A DNA stretch of 64,000 nt, from contig NZ_CP094723.1 of assembly GCF_025558585.1 (NCBI RefSeq), positions 1,116,001-1,180,000 of the forward strand. The letters run 5' to 3'. Of this stretch, positions 28,486-38,129 are shown one piece after another. The translations under genes and the position numbers were made by a program. Below the pieces are notes generated by a model. The model was not told where the DNA came from. It did not search any database and saw nothing but the letters and a program-made list of their open reading frames with translations. The DNA is from Staphylococcus sp. IVB6214. Lineage in GTDB: Bacteria; Bacillota; Bacilli; Staphylococcales; Staphylococcaceae. Every line of letters begins with the position of its first letter. Position 1 is the stretch's first letter.

Positions 28486-29556
28486 TCACTCTTCTTTTAA
28501 AATAATAAGGTCTTTTGTTGAATTAGTAAAGCATTGACCGCCATTTTCTTGAATTAATATATCATCTTCAATGCGCACACCGCCTAATCCATTCACATAA
28601 ATACCAGGCTCAATTGTGACGCAGTGGTTTGGTTCTAAAATATTGTCCGCTTTTTGCGATAACATCGGTCTCTCATGAATCTCTAAACCGATACCGTGTC
28701 CGAGTGAGTGGCCAAAGTTTTCACCGTATCCAGCATCTGTAATAATATCACGAGCAATTTTATCAATTTCTATGCCAGTCATGCCTGCTTTAATTTGAGA
28801 TACAGCCGTTTTTTGTGCTTTTAATACGATGTTATAAATTTTAATCATTTCATCTGAAGGTTGTCCGATTGCAAATGTTCGTGTAATGTCTGATACGTAC
28901 CCATTGTAATAAGCACCAAAGTCTAATGTAACCATATCGCCTGATTCAATGACTTTATCTGATGCTACACCATGTGGTAATGCACCACGGTAACCAGAAG
29001 CAACGATTGTATCGAATGACGTGTCATCAGCACCCAAATGCAGCATTTTACTCTCTAAAAGTGCTTTAAGTTCTTTTTCTGTCATACCTGCTTTTGCAAC
29101 TGTTAAGATATATTCATAAGCTTTGTCGACAATTTCTGCTGCTTTTTTAATATTAGCAATCTCAGCTTCATCTTTGACCATTCGGATATGTTCAATCGCT
29201 TCTCCTATTGTCATCAGCTGATGAGCGCCTTCATTCAGTTTTACATATGTGTCGTATGAAACGATATGTCCTTCAAACCCAATATTTTGATAATTATTTT
29301 CTTTAATATGTTTTTGCAATGTTGAAATAAGATCCCCTTGTTGTTCAACAATGGCATATTCAGTGGCTTGTTTAGTTGCTTGCTCCGTATAGCGAAAATC
29401 TGTAAACAAAAATTGTTCGGAACGCGTAATGATCAGTGCACCACTTGTTCCAGTGAAACCTGATAGATAGCGTCGATTATAGTCTGTCAATACAAGTAAT
29501 GCATCTAAATCTTGATGTTTTAATATGCGTTTTGCCCTTTCAATACGATGTTTCAA
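28486..29556 (-). CDS. M24 family Xaa-Pro peptidase (YqhT-like)
   Basis: Creatinase/prolidase-fold dipeptidase or aminopeptidase P that cleaves Xaa-Pro bonds. The C-terminal pita-bread domain shows the five metal ligands: two Asp (TLDFGAYYNGYVSDITRTF), His (GHSLGHGIGLEIHE), Glu (TIEPGIY) and Glu (VRIEDDI). The N-terminal domain (about 1-125) is the creatinase-like one. 356 residues. The choice between dipeptidase and aminopeptidase is open. Confidence 0.87.
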   Translation of the reverse strand: MKHRIERAKRILKHQDLDALLVLTDYNRRYLSGFTGTSGALIITRSEQFLFTDFRYTEQATKQATEYAIVEQQGDLISTLQKHIKENNYQNIGFEGHIVSYDTYVKLNEGAHQLMTIGEAIEHIRMVKDEAEIANIKKAAEIVDKAYEYILTVAKAGMTEKELKALLESKMLHLGADDTSFDTIVASGYRGALPHGVASDKVIESGDMVTLDFGAYYNGYVSDITRTFAIGQPSDEMIKIYNIVLKAQKTAVSQIKAGMTGIEIDKIARDIITDAGYGENFGHSLGHGIGLEIHERPMLSQKADNILEPNHCVTIEPGIYVNGLGGVRIEDDILIQENGGQCFTNSTKDLIILKEE

Positions 29557-29647
29557 ACAAATCCCCTCCTAGAATATTTGTACTTATTTATATGATACCT
29601 TAAAATAGAGTGATGTATAGCGTAAAACACCAAAACAGGAGTAAAAA

Positions 29648-30250
29648 ATGAAGAAAATTATTTTTTTAAGTTTTAGCACATTTGTTTTATTAAGTGGTTG
29701 TGGGAATCAAAATCTACTGCCTTTAGAAGAACAAAGTACAGAACTACGAGATGCAAATCATGAACTAAAATTAGAAAATCAATCAATAAAAAATGATATC
29801 TCAGCTAAAGAAAAACAACTAACAGCTTTAGAAAAGGATACAAAAGATACGAAAAAAGCAAAACAAAATCATCAAACTGCAAAGTATTATGAAGTATCAT
29901 CAAAATATTATGGTGATGTTACTGATATTATTTATGCCTATCAAAATCTTGATAAAGATGTGTTAGAGAACAAAAAGAAAGAAAAGGTCATTGAACAATT
30001 AGAAGCGGTCATTGATGATCATGAACTTGCTGTGGATCGTTATGAAGTAGATGCTGGCGAGCTCGACGTTGTGAAAAAGGATGATGAAGTGAAAGCACAA
30101 CATAAAAATGTCCTTGCGATACAGAAAGATGTAACGGATGCATTTAGACAAATTCGTAAAGGTTACGTTAAAAAAGACGAAAAAATAATTCAACAGGGTC
30201 GTCAAGCACTTACGAGTATAAAAGTAGATACATCAGACGATAAGCAGTAA
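29648..30250 (+). CDS. YkyA-like lipoprotein
   Basis: Secreted and membrane-anchored lipoprotein. The signal peptide (MKKIIFLSFSTFVLLSGC) ends in a lipobox LLSGC with the lipidated cysteine at residue 18. The rest is highly charged and helical, with a coiled coil at about 28-75 (ELRDANHELKLENQSIKNDISAKEKQLTAL). It resembles the YkyA putative cell-wall-binding family of Bacillales; no enzymatic motif is seen. 200 residues. Followed 17 bases later by a small membrane protein on the same strand. Confidence 0.75.
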   Translation: MKKIIFLSFSTFVLLSGCGNQNLLPLEEQSTELRDANHELKLENQSIKNDISAKEKQLTALEKDTKDTKKAKQNHQTAKYYEVSSKYYGDVTDIIYAYQNLDKDVLENKKKEKVIEQLEAVIDDHELAVDRYEVDAGELDVVKKDDEVKAQHKNVLAIQKDVTDAFRQIRKGYVKKDEKIIQQGRQALTSIKVDTSDDKQ

Positions 30251-30267
30251 TAAGGGAGGCGATGTAG

Positions 30268-30498
30268 ATGCAAATATTACAAAAAATACTATTTGGCTTA
30301 ATCGTAATTGTGGCGTTCATTGGATTAATTACAAATCTAGATGACTTCTTACTTAGTATTACAAATACCCTTATCACATTACTAGTTATCATAGTTGTGA
30401 TATATCTTTTGTATTATTTCTTTTTCCTTACAAAAGATCAGCGAGAAATCAAAAAAATCATTTGGAAAAACAAATGGAAGCGCCGTAGACGTAAATAA
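30268..30498 (+). CDS. Small membrane protein, SA1362 family
   Basis: 76 residues: two hydrophobic helices (ILFGLIVIVAFIGLIT and LLSITNTLITLLVIIVVIYLLYYFFFL) and a strongly basic tail (KKIIWKNKWKRRRRK) that should stay on the cytoplasmic side. This is the layout of the uncharacterised SA1362 family of staphylococci. Good ribosome-binding site (AAGGGAGGCGATGTAG before ATG). Likely cotranscribed with the YkyA-like gene. Confidence 0.78.
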   Translation: MQILQKILFGLIVIVAFIGLITNLDDFLLSITNTLITLLVIIVVIYLLYYFFFLTKDQREIKKIIWKNKWKRRRRK

Positions 30499-30501
30499 AT
30501 T

Positions 30502-30537
30502 AAGGGCAACTTGTCATAATTCGTGACAGTTGCCCTT
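30502..30537. terminator. Bidirectional terminator between the SA1362-type gene and lipM
   Basis: AAGGGCAAC-TTGTCA pairs with TGACAGTTGCCCTT, with a one-base bulge. Confidence 0.8.
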
Positions 30538-30540
30538 TGA

Positions 30541-31371
30541 CTATTTGCGAAATAAAAATTCAGCAGAACGATATTTTTCTTCAAGTGACTTTACTTCCTC
30601 TAATTGTGAAGGTGTTAGTGTCAATGGCTTAAATGTAATGCCTAATCCTTTTTGGAATCCTTCTTTAAAAGCTATTTCCATTTCGTCTAAAGTGATATGT
30701 GTTTCAGACAAGTCGTTGATTGCAATCGCCTTTTCAACAAATGCCTCTTTCATTTTATTTTTTAAACGGTCATTTTTGAAAATGAACATATCAAACAAGT
30801 CGTCAATATCGACATCTTGTAAAATGGAACCATGTTGTAAGATAACCCCTTTTTGTCTTGTTTGAGCACTACCAGCAATTTTTTTACCTTCAACAACGAG
30901 TTCATACCAACTAGGTGCATCGAAACAAACCGAACTTCTAGGCTGTTTAAGTTTTTCTCGCTCTTCTTTGGAACGTGGAATTGAAAAGTATGCATCAAAA
31001 CCGAGTAACTTAAACCCTTCTAATAATCCAGTTGAAATCACACGATATGCTTCAGTGACTGTTTTAGGCATGTCAGGATGAGACTCCGGAACGATGACAC
31101 TATATGTTAACTCTTTGTCGTGTAACACGCCACGTCCACCTGTTTGACGACGAACAAGTCCATAACCTTTTTCTTGAACTTTATTAATATCAATCTCTTT
31201 TTCTAAACGCTGGAAATAGCCAATTGATAATGTTGGAGGAGACCATGTATAAAAACGAACCACCGGATCAATTTCGCCACGAGAAACAAAATTGAGTAAG
31301 GCTTCGTCTAATGCCATATTATAGTATGGATCATGGCTACCAGTATTGATAAAATGCCAAGTTTCTGTCAC
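30541..31371 (-). CDS. lipM: Octanoyl transferase LipM
   Basis: Transfers octanoyl groups from acyl carrier protein to GcvH in lipoate assembly, needed by the BCKDH and glycine cleavage complexes encoded close by. BPL/LplA/LipB fold with [18 protein letters not shown] (about 75-92) and the catalytic cysteine in [12 protein letters not shown] near residue 150. GTG at 31371 is the start: the upstream ATG at 31386 overlaps GGAGG, which is then well spaced from the GTG. 276 residues. Confidence 0.9.
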   Translation of the reverse strand: MTETWHFINTGSHDPYYNMALDEALLNFVSRGEIDPVVRFYTWSPPTLSIGYFQRLEKEIDINKVQEKGYGLVRRQTGGRGVLHDKELTYSVIVPESHPDMPKTVTEAYRVISTGLLEGFKLLGFDAYFSIPRSKEEREKLKQPRSSVCFDAPSWYELVVEGKKIAGSAQTRQKGVILQHGSILQDVDIDDLFDMFIFKNDRLKNKMKEAFVEKAIAINDLSETHITLDEMEIAFKEGFQKGLGITFKPLTLTPSQLEEVKSLEEKYRSAEFLFRK

Positions 31372-31437
31372 AATAAATGCCTCCATTTGCTATGTTGTAA
31401 TGTTTATTTTTTCATTTGATATCTTAACATAAAAATT

Positions 31438-31466
31438 TTGATAATTTATCCTATCAGTCTTATAAT
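31438..31466 (+). promoter_or_regulatory. Sigma-A-type promoter of the rhodanese-like gene
   Basis: TTGATA, 17-base spacer, TATAAT. Near-consensus, 32 bases before the start codon. Confidence 0.8.
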
Positions 31467-31497
31467 AATAATATCGGTATTTGAGGGAGGATGCAAG

Positions 31498-31884
31498 ATG
31501 AGTAACACAGCTGTGACTTTATTAATTATTTTAGCTGCTCTTATTATTTGGATGGTTATTCAATATCTATTGAATAAAAGAGCTGTTGAAGAATTGAATC
31601 AAGAAGAATTTCAACAAGGATTACGTAAGGCACAAGTGATTGATTTGCGTGAAAAAGCAGATTATGATTATGGACATATTGTCGGTGCTAGAAATATTCC
31701 AATGACTATTTTTCGTCAACGCTATCAAGGGCTGAGAAAAGATCAACCAATCTATCTAGTCGATGCTAATGGCATTGGGAGTTATAGAGCAGCAAGAACC
31801 CTTAAAAGAAAAGGCTATCAAGAGCTTTACATGTTAAAAGGTGGCTATAAAAAATGGACAGGCAAAGTCAAGTCCAAAAAATAG
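31498..31884 (+). CDS. Membrane-anchored rhodanese-like protein without catalytic cysteine
   Basis: N-terminal membrane helix (VTLLIILAALIIWMVIQYLL) then a single rhodanese-homology domain (about 35-125: QVIDLREKADYDYGHIVGARNIP ... MLKGGYKKW, in parts). The active-site loop, where sulfurtransferases have a cysteine, reads YLVDANGIGSYRAA, and the whole 128-residue protein has no cysteine. It therefore should not be a sulfurtransferase; a binding or structural role is possible. ATG 31498 follows GGGAGG. Confidence 0.82.
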   Translation: MSNTAVTLLIILAALIIWMVIQYLLNKRAVEELNQEEFQQGLRKAQVIDLREKADYDYGHIVGARNIPMTIFRQRYQGLRKDQPIYLVDANGIGSYRAARTLKRKGYQELYMLKGGYKKWTGKVKSKK

Positions 31885-31925
31885 AAAAACTAGGGATGAG
31901 TCACTGACTCGTCCCTAGTTTTTTT
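31885..31925. terminator. Bidirectional terminator between the rhodanese-like gene and gcvPB
   Basis: AAAAACTAGGGATGAGTCA pairs with TGACTCGTCCCTAGTTTTT (one wobble) around a minimal loop. Confidence 0.92.
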
Positions 31926-31928
31926 ATG

Positions 31929-33404
31929 TTATTCTTTTTCAGCTTTTAATCCTTCAAATTTTAAAATTGGTTTTCTCGCTGCTGTTGTTTCATCTAATCG
32001 GTCAATCACAGTTGTATGTGGTGCTTCAAGAACGATATCTGGATTCTCTTCAGCTTCTTTTGCAATTTGAATTAATACATCACAGAAATGATCAAGTGTC
32101 TCTTTAGACTCTGTTTCAGTTGGCTCAATCATCATGCCCTCTTCCACAATTAATGGGAAGTAAACTGTTGGTGGATGTACACCGAAGTCTAGGAGACGTT
32201 TCGCCATATCAAGAGTTCGTACACCTAATTTCTTTTGTTTTGTTCCACTTAATACAAACTCATGCTTGCAGTATTGATCAAACGGAATAACAAAAGCATC
32301 TTTTAAGCGTGCTTTCATATAGTTGGCATTTAGAACTGCTACTTCAGAAACTTCTTTCAGACCTTGATAACCCATTGTGCGGATATACGTATAAGCACGA
32401 AGATAAATGCCAAAGTTACCGTAGAATGGTTTTACTCGACCGATAGAATGTTCCATTGAGTTGTCGAATTCAAACTTATCATTGTTTTTGATGACAAGTG
32501 GTTTTGGTAAAAATTCACGCAATGCTTTTTTAACACCGATTGGACCTGAACCAGGGCCACCACCACCGTGTGGGCCTGTGAATGTTTTGTGTAAGTTCAA
32601 GTGAACCGCATCAAAGCCCATATCACCAGGACGTACTTTGTCCATAATGGCATTCAGGTTTGCACCATCGTAGTATAATAACCCGCCTGCTTCATGTACG
32701 ATATCGCGGATTTCCATAATATTTGTTTCAAAGATTCCAAGTGTATTTGGGTTTGTTAACATAATAGCAGCTGTTTTCTCACTCACTAATTCTTTCAAGT
32801 GATCGATGTCAACTTCGCCTTTTTCATTGGACTTAACTGTGACCACATTGAAACCGGCAAATACAGCAGAAGCTGGGTTTGTGCCATGTGCAGAGTCAGG
32901 TACAATGACTTCATCACGTTGTGTATCACCATTTTTGATATGATACGCTTTGAAAATCATTAATGCTGTCCACTCACCATGCGCACCAGCAGCAGGTTGC
33001 AATGAGATTTCATCCATACCAGTAATCTCTTTCAATTCTTCTTGTAATGAATAGATAATCTCTAATGACCCCTGTGCTTGGTCAACTTCTTGTAATGGAT
33101 GCGATTCTGTAAATCCTGGAATACGTGCAACTTTTTCATTAATTTTAGGGTTATACTTCATTGTACAAGAGCCTAATGGATAAAAGCCTGAATCAACACC
33201 GAAGTTTTTATTAGAAAGCTCAGTATAATGTCTAATAAGATCTAATTCTGATACTTCTGGAAACTCTGCTTTATTTTTACGAATAAATTTATCATCGAGT
33301 AATTTTTTTGCTACACCGTTATCAATTTCTTTTGGTGGTAATGAATACGCATAACGACCTTCTTTAGAACGTTCGAAAATTAATGGACTTGATTTACTTG
33401 TCAT
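31929..33404 (-). CDS. gcvPB: Glycine dehydrogenase (decarboxylating) subunit 2
   Basis: PLP-bearing half of the glycine cleavage P-protein. The PLP lysine is in [20 protein letters not shown] (about 270). 491 residues from ATG 33404, which overlaps the end of gcvPA by 11 bases; a GTG 9 bases upstream is possible but less well placed. The split of P-protein into two subunits is normal for Firmicutes. Third gene of gcvT-gcvPA-gcvPB. Confidence 0.94.
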   Translation of the reverse strand: MTSKSSPLIFERSKEGRYAYSLPPKEIDNGVAKKLLDDKFIRKNKAEFPEVSELDLIRHYTELSNKNFGVDSGFYPLGSCTMKYNPKINEKVARIPGFTESHPLQEVDQAQGSLEIIYSLQEELKEITGMDEISLQPAAGAHGEWTALMIFKAYHIKNGDTQRDEVIVPDSAHGTNPASAVFAGFNVVTVKSNEKGEVDIDHLKELVSEKTAAIMLTNPNTLGIFETNIMEIRDIVHEAGGLLYYDGANLNAIMDKVRPGDMGFDAVHLNLHKTFTGPHGGGGPGSGPIGVKKALREFLPKPLVIKNNDKFEFDNSMEHSIGRVKPFYGNFGIYLRAYTYIRTMGYQGLKEVSEVAVLNANYMKARLKDAFVIPFDQYCKHEFVLSGTKQKKLGVRTLDMAKRLLDFGVHPPTVYFPLIVEEGMMIEPTETESKETLDHFCDVLIQIAKEAEENPDIVLEAPHTTVIDRLDETTAARKPILKFEGLKAEKE

Positions 33405-34743
33405 TGAGCTCACCAGCTTTCTCTACAAAATAATCAATTTCGGCTTTTGTGCGCAGTTCTGTTACAGCTACAAGCATATGATTTTCAAATGATGTATCCA
33501 CAACACTTAAATCAAAGCCGCCAATGATATCGTATTCTAATAATTGTTTATTGATCTCTGATATTGGATGATTAAACTTCACTACGAACTCGTTATATGA
33601 GATACCTTCTAATACATCGAATCCTTTTTCTTTAAATGCATCTTTTGCATAATTGGCATTTTCCATATTTTGTTCAGCAATATTTTGTAGACCTTGCTTA
33701 CCTAAAGCTGACATGGCAATAGAAGAAGCAAGTGCATTTAATGCTTGGTTTGAACAAATGTTAGAAGTAGCTGTTTCACGACGAATATGTTGTTCACGTG
33801 CTTGTAATGTTAATACAAAACCACGATTACCTTCATCATCTTGTGTTTGTCCAACAAGACGACCCGGAACTTTTCTCATTAATTTCTTCGTAGTTGCAAA
33901 GTAACCACAATGAGGACCACCGAATTGTGATGGGATACCAAATACTTGTGTATCACCGACAACGATATCTGCACCAAATTCTCCCGGTGGCGTTAATAAA
34001 CCAAGTGCTAATGGATTCGCATAAACTATAAATAAAGCTTTTGTACCTTCGACAAATGATTTGATTTTTTCTAGGTCTTCAATTGAACCATAGAAGTTTG
34101 GATATTGTACTGCAACAGCAGCTGTATCATCATCAATTGCTGCTTGTAACTTTTCTAGGTCAGTAATTGTACCATCCAAATCAACTTCTACAACTTCATA
34201 TTGATCTCTGATATTTGAGTATGTGTGTAATACTTGTAAAGCTTGATAGTGTAAACCTTTTGACACGACTAATTTTGTTTTCTTAGTTTTGCCCCATGCT
34301 AATAAGCAAGCTTCAGCAAAACTTGTCATACCATCATACATTGATGAGTTTGCAACATCCATGCCTGTTAATTCACAAATCATTGTTTGGAATTCGAAAA
34401 TTGCTTGTAATTCACCTTGAGAAATTTCAGGTTGGTATGGTGTGTAAGCTGTATAAAACTCTGAGCGAGAAATCATCGCATCAACAACAGAAGGTGCATA
34501 GTGATCATAAACCCCAGCACCTAAGAAACTTGTGTGTGTTTCTTTGGTAATATTTTTACTTGCGACACGATTTAATCTTTTTAAGAGTTGCGTTTCAGAT
34601 TCTGCATCTGCAATGTCTAAATTTCTGTCTAATAAAACATTTTCAGGTACATCACCAAATAAATCTTGAATTGAATTAACACCAATTGTATCTAGCATTT
34701 GTCTTTCATCTTTTTCAGTTAATGGAATATAACGATGACTCAA
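33394..34743 (-). CDS. gcvPA: Glycine dehydrogenase (decarboxylating) subunit 1
   Basis: Partner subunit of GcvPB in the split P-protein. Characteristic blocks: [20 protein letters not shown] (about 58-77), [32 protein letters not shown] and [23 protein letters not shown] at 34743 is the likely start because the upstream GTG (34752) overlaps the AAGGGGTG ribosome-binding site; 449 residues. Starts 12 bases after gcvT. Confidence 0.93.
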   Translation of the reverse strand: MSHRYIPLTEKDERQMLDTIGVNSIQDLFGDVPENVLLDRNLDIADAESETQLLKRLNRVASKNITKETHTSFLGAGVYDHYAPSVVDAMISRSEFYTAYTPYQPEISQGELQAIFEFQTMICELTGMDVANSSMYDGMTSFAEACLLAWGKTKKTKLVVSKGLHYQALQVLHTYSNIRDQYEVVEVDLDGTITDLEKLQAAIDDDTAAVAVQYPNFYGSIEDLEKIKSFVEGTKALFIVYANPLALGLLTPPGEFGADIVVGDTQVFGIPSQFGGPHCGYFATTKKLMRKVPGRLVGQTQDDEGNRGFVLTLQAREQHIRRETATSNICSNQALNALASSIAMSALGKQGLQNIAEQNMENANYAKDAFKEKGFDVLEGISYNEFVVKFNHPISEINKQLLEYDIIGGFDLSVVDTSFENHMLVAVTELRTKAEIDYFVEKAGELNDK

Positions 34744-34755
34744 TGCCTTCACCCC

Positions 34756-35847
34756 TTATTTTTCAATTTGATTTTTCTTAACGATTTTTGCTCTAACTTG
34801 TCGTTTTCTTACTTGAATTACAATTTCTTTACCCATTTCAAAAGCATCTCGTTGAATCAGACCTAAACCAATCGAATGACCTGTTGATGGTGATTGAGTA
34901 CCAGAAGTTACAACGCCGATTTCATTGCCATCTAAATCTAGAATCTCATAGCCTGTACGAGGAATACCTTTTTCAATCATTTGAATACCAATTGTACGTC
35001 TTGGTGCGCCATTCTCTTTATGTTCTTTAAGTGCTGCTTTACCAATGAAGTCTGCTTCAATTAATGGTTTTGCAGCGAAAGCAACACCGCCTTCATAAGG
35101 TGTGATCTCTTCAGATAAGTCTTGCCCGTGTAGTGGAAGACCAGCCTCTAATCGCAATGTATCACGTGCGCCTAGACCACATGGTGTAACACCTTTATCA
35201 AGTAAAGATTTCCAAAGATCAACGACATCTTCACTTGAACAGTAAACTTCAAAGCCATCCTCACCTGTGTAACCAGATTGTGATAATATGACGTTTTTAC
35301 CGAAGAATGCAGCATTTTGATAAAATTCGAACATACCGAGTTCACTGACATCCACATCTGTATTATCTTGTACCAGTTGTCGTGCTTCTGGTCCTTGAAT
35401 AGCAAGTTGTCCATAGTCATCTGACACATTTGTGACTTTAGCGTTAAATTGGCTAGTATGCTCTACAATCCAGTTGTAGTCTTTTTCAGTGTTTGCTGCG
35501 TTAACAACAAGTAATAATTTTTGATTATTTAATTTATATACAACGAGGTCATCGATGACACCACCACGTTCATTACATAAACATGTGTACTGTGCTTTCT
35601 GTTCTGTTAATAAATCTGTATCATTTGAGAGGACATATTGCACTAAATCAAGTGCTTGTTCTCCCTCGACTAAAATCTCTCCCATGTGGCTGACATCAAA
35701 CAAGCCGACTTTTGAGCGGACTGCATTATGTTCCTCTTTGATACTAGAAAATTGAACAGGCATCGCCCAGCCACCAAACTCTACAATTTTTGCCCCCGCA
35801 GCAACATATTCTTGATACAGCGGTGTTTGTTTCAACTCTTGTGCCAT
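34756..35847 (-). CDS. gcvT: Aminomethyltransferase (glycine cleavage T-protein)
   Basis: Transfers the methylene unit from the aminomethyl-lipoyl H-protein to tetrahydrofolate. Folate-binding domain ([29 protein letters not shown]; the catalytic Asp region near 97 is VIDDLVVYK) and the barrel domain with [12 protein letters not shown]. 363 residues. First gene of the operon, directly under the glycine riboswitch; GGAGGG precedes ATG by 7 bases. Confidence 0.95.
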   Translation of the reverse strand: MAQELKQTPLYQEYVAAGAKIVEFGGWAMPVQFSSIKEEHNAVRSKVGLFDVSHMGEILVEGEQALDLVQYVLSNDTDLLTEQKAQYTCLCNERGGVIDDLVVYKLNNQKLLLVVNAANTEKDYNWIVEHTSQFNAKVTNVSDDYGQLAIQGPEARQLVQDNTDVDVSELGMFEFYQNAAFFGKNVILSQSGYTGEDGFEVYCSSEDVVDLWKSLLDKGVTPCGLGARDTLRLEAGLPLHGQDLSEEITPYEGGVAFAAKPLIEADFIGKAALKEHKENGAPRRTIGIQMIEKGIPRTGYEILDLDGNEIGVVTSGTQSPSTGHSIGLGLIQRDAFEMGKEIVIQVRKRQVRAKIVKKNQIEK

Positions 35848-35870
35848 AACATACCCTCCTATAATAAATA

Positions 35871-35906
35871 AAACAGGACGTATTTAAGAAGAAAATACGC
35901 CCTGTT
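35871..35906 (-). terminator. Expression-platform terminator of the glycine riboswitch
   Basis: On the - strand AACAGGGCGTATTT pairs with AAATACGTCCTGTTT (one wobble) and is followed by TTATTTATT, just before the gcvT ribosome-binding site. Controls transcription into gcvT. Confidence 0.85.
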
Positions 35907-35924
35907 GAAATATCTTCAGGAATG

Positions 35925-36007
35925 CGTCACAATATTATCCTTTTGCCTGAGAGTTTCATGATGCCTCATCATTTGCTCCTTCGGCGATGGCAAAAGCCAT
36001 TCTCTCT
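35925..36007 (-). promoter_or_regulatory. Glycine riboswitch (single aptamer)
   Basis: The - strand shows the conserved core in order: GAGAGAATGG, CGCCGAAGGAGCAAA, GAAACTCTCAGGCAAAAGGA. This is the glycine aptamer, normally an on-switch for gcv genes. Only one complete aptamer is seen, not the usual tandem pair. The 5' end touches the aroK stop codon, so the promoter either lies inside aroK or transcription comes through from aroK. Confidence 0.92.
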
Positions 36008-36530
36008 AATACTGATCATTCGCAGAAATATTTTTTTCGATTGTAGCAATTGTTTCATTGAAAGTGCTATTCGTTGACACCTTCATGAATGCGATTTCAT
36101 TATATCGTGAAACACGTGACGAGTACAAGTTTTTTAGTGTTTCCTTCGGGGTGTTCTTTGCTTTTGGTCGATTCTGATCATCCTTAATTCTTGTGTATAA
36201 TACGGAGAATGGCGCATCTAACCAAATGATATCGGCATTTACCGTTTTTAAAAATTCAAATGTTTCATCTGAGGATATAATACCTCCACCTGTTGAGACA
36301 ATCTCATACTCATCAATTACTTGTTGTAAGTATTGGTGTTCAAGGGCACGAAAAGTATCTTCACCATATTGATTGAATATTTCAGGAATTGACATATTTT
36401 CAGACGAAGCGATATGTTCATCTAAGTCGACAAAACGACATTGATAATTTTGAGCTAGTGCTTGAGCAACAGATGTTTTTCCTGCGCCCATAAAGCCAAT
36501 CAAAATAATTGGACGTTTCAGTAAGCTCAT
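36006..36530 (-). CDS. aroK: Shikimate kinase
   Basis: Phosphorylates shikimate in chorismate synthesis. Walker A GFMGAGKT at about 12-19, shikimate-binding DLDEHI with SIPEIFNQYGEDTFR, glycine-rich STGGGI (about 80) and the lid region around RIKDDQNRPKAK. 174 residues. Its ATG overlaps the stop of the putative comGG (ATGA), so it is translationally coupled to the end of the comG operon. Confidence 0.92.
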   Translation of the reverse strand: MSLLKRPIILIGFMGAGKTSVAQALAQNYQCRFVDLDEHIASSENMSIPEIFNQYGEDTFRALEHQYLQQVIDEYEIVSTGGGIISSDETFEFLKTVNADIIWLDAPFSVLYTRIKDDQNRPKAKNTPKETLKNLYSSRVSRYNEIAFMKVSTNSTFNETIATIEKNISANDQY

Positions 36531-36718
36531 ATTTTCACCTCTTTAGTTTTTAAGGTATGATTGATTTCGTTTTTATAATAATCAGACAATGCATCTAATG
36601 CATTTAATTTTAATGTATAGATGACAATAATAAAAGAAATAAATAGGATATACGCACTAAATAATAAGCATAATAACGGGAGCGTAAAAGCATCATTAGA
36701 TAATAAATGTTTTTTCAA
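36527..36718 (-). CDS. Putative ComGG-like minor pseudopilin
   Basis: 63 residues with a short charged N-terminus, one long hydrophobic helix (LPLLCLLFSAYILFISFIIVIYTL) and a charged tail. Position directly after comGF (23-base overlap) and before aroK is that of comGG in Bacillus. FTLP at the start of the helix resembles the FIYP of Bacillus ComGG, which also lacks the classic GFTLIE motif. It is about half the length of Bacillus ComGG. Identity is inferred mainly from position. Confidence 0.55.
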   Translation of the reverse strand: MKKHLLSNDAFTLPLLCLLFSAYILFISFIIVIYTLKLNALDALSDYYKNEINHTLKTKEVKI

Positions 36719-37190
36719 TCCAGGAATTCCCTTCTAAAAATGTGATAATGATTTTAAGATTTTTCGTGCTGATTCGAATAAATTTAATATGCTTTACACC
36801 ATTGAGAACTGTTATGTTCCCTTTTGAATCTACTTGTTTGATTAACTTGTGGTTTTGAATGTAATAACGATACGTTGTTAAACCACTTTTAATTTTTAAA
36901 ACTTGATGATTCGTACCAATGATCTTTGCCTGTGGCTCATGTAAGTGGTATGCAATTTCCTTAGCCATCAATTCTTGTAAAAATGATGTATCATCTATAA
37001 AGCTTGTTCTAAAGTTGATAAGTGCTAAGACTAAAGCAGGAAGTAAAACGACAATTAGCATTTGTACAAATAGCGAAAAAAGCGACTCAATCATTGTGAA
37101 TCCTTTTGAACTTGTAACAATAAGTCGCTTTTGTTTGCATGTGTGTAATACATACTCTTTCATGTGTTGTAACAATATTGAAGTGTCCAT
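36696..37190 (-). CDS. comGF: Competence pseudopilin ComGF
   Basis: Minor pseudopilin of the DNA-uptake machine. Prepilin motif KGFTMIESL at about residue 30, followed by the hydrophobic helix (LFSLFVQMLIVVLLPALVLAL), then a soluble domain to residue 164. The start is uncertain: ATG 37190 (AAAGG upstream) or ATG 37163 (no clear site) give leaders of 30 or 21 residues. The prepilin motif itself is encoded in bases that also encode the end of ComGE. Confidence 0.82.
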   Translation of the reverse strand: MDTSILLQHMKEYVLHTCKQKRLIVTSSKGFTMIESLFSLFVQMLIVVLLPALVLALINFRTSFIDDTSFLQELMAKEIAYHLHEPQAKIIGTNHQVLKIKSGLTTYRYYIQNHKLIKQVDSKGNITVLNGVKHIKFIRISTKNLKIIITFLEGNSWIEKTFII

Positions 37191-37380
37191 ATTCTTTTTG
37201 CCTTTCTAGAGGGTTTTCTTTGAGATAGAAATATAATGTCCGTTGTAGTTCGAGCGTTTGCTGTACTTCTACGTATTTGTTTTCTAATTGGTGTAAGAGT
37301 GGAATGAGAGACAAGCAGATGATTGAAAATAGGAAAAATGCAAAAAGTGCTTCGATAAGTGTATAACCATAACGATTCAT
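37087..37380 (-). CDS. comGE: Competence pseudopilin ComGE
   Basis: Minor pseudopilin. Prepilin cleavage motif YGYTLIEAL at residues 4-12, helix AFFLFSIICLSLIPLL, and a short soluble domain; 97 residues. Its ATG overlaps the comGD stop by 4 bases and its last 35 codons or so overlap comGF. Belongs to the comG operon. Confidence 0.82.
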   Translation of the reverse strand: MNRYGYTLIEALFAFFLFSIICLSLIPLLHQLENKYVEVQQTLELQRTLYFYLKENPLERQKEYGHFNIVTTHERVCITHMQTKATYCYKFKRIHND

Positions 37381-37820
37381 GCTTTGATGACGCGATACCT
37401 CCCTTGTTCGATATGGAAAACAATAGAAAAATGTTCTGATCGATATTTAAAATTTATACGACCAAACTTCATAATCTCACCATTCGAGTTGAAACTGAGT
37501 GTGTAAAGGTTGCTGTTCATATCAAGGTGTAATGGAGACAGTGGTTCAATTATGTCTTTATGGTGTTTTTGAAATACAATACGAATATTATTTTGACTGG
37601 GTCGAAAAACCATAAGAATGGTTTGTTTTTCTTTTATGGCGCGAGATTGATAATAGTCAATTTTACTCGTTAACAACTTGATTTGATCATCTAAATTGTT
37701 CGGTGAATATATCTCTGTGGCATGTTGTAGAACAATAAATATTGATAAAGAAATTACGGATAAAACGATTAACATTTCAATTAATGTAAACCCTCTTTTA
37801 TGATGCAACAGCCTCACCAT
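37377..37820 (-). CDS. comGD: Competence pseudopilin ComGD
   Basis: Minor pseudopilin with cleavage motif RGFTLIEML (residues 9-17) and hydrophobic helix IVLSVISLSIFIVLQH, then a soluble domain of about 110 residues. 147 residues. Overlaps the end of comGC by 23 bases. Confidence 0.86.
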   Translation of the reverse strand: MVRLLHHKRGFTLIEMLIVLSVISLSIFIVLQHATEIYSPNNLDDQIKLLTSKIDYYQSRAIKEKQTILMVFRPSQNNIRIVFQKHHKDIIEPLSPLHLDMNSNLYTLSFNSNGEIMKFGRINFKYRSEHFSIVFHIEQGRYRVIKA

Positions 37821-38118
37821 CTTGAATTCGGATTGTTTCGCCGGATTTACATGTTTTTTGATTTTCTTTGATGTAACCTTCTCTTACAAGATCATCAATT
37901 GAATCTGGTTTGTGATTAAACTTTAATGTATAAGCTTCAATCTGACTATCGACAAGTCGTGTTTGTGCTTTGCAACCCGTCTTTTGAATATGATCGGATT
38001 GTTTTGCAATATTGGGGATAATCAATATAAGCAATACACTTATGATTAAAAGGACTAGCAACATTTCAATTAAAGTAAAAGCTTTGTTTTGTTTTATCAT
38101 TGAAAATAATTTTTTCAT
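37798..38118 (-). CDS. comGC: Major competence pseudopilin ComGC
   Basis: Main subunit of the competence pseudopilus that crosses the cell wall and takes up DNA. Cleavage motif KAFTLIEMLLVLL near residues 13-25, long helix, then a small domain with two cysteines (TGCKAQTR and QKTCKSGE) that likely form the known intramolecular disulfide. ATG 38118 follows AGGAG at 8 bases, giving 106 residues; an ATG 9 bases upstream is less well placed. Confidence 0.92.
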   Translation of the reverse strand: MKKLFSMIKQNKAFTLIEMLLVLLIISVLLILIIPNIAKQSDHIQKTGCKAQTRLVDSQIEAYTLKFNHKPDSIDDLVREGYIKENQKTCKSGETIRIQDGEAVAS

Positions 38119-38129
38119 CAGTATCACTC

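Noticed and set aside
31929..34743. Split glycine dehydrogenase looks like a frameshifted single gene
   Set aside because: The two-subunit GcvPA/GcvPB form is normal in Firmicutes, and each has proper starts and stops.
36696..37190. Frameshift between comGE and comGF
   Set aside because: Each has its own prepilin motif and helix; overlapping frames are usual in comG operons.
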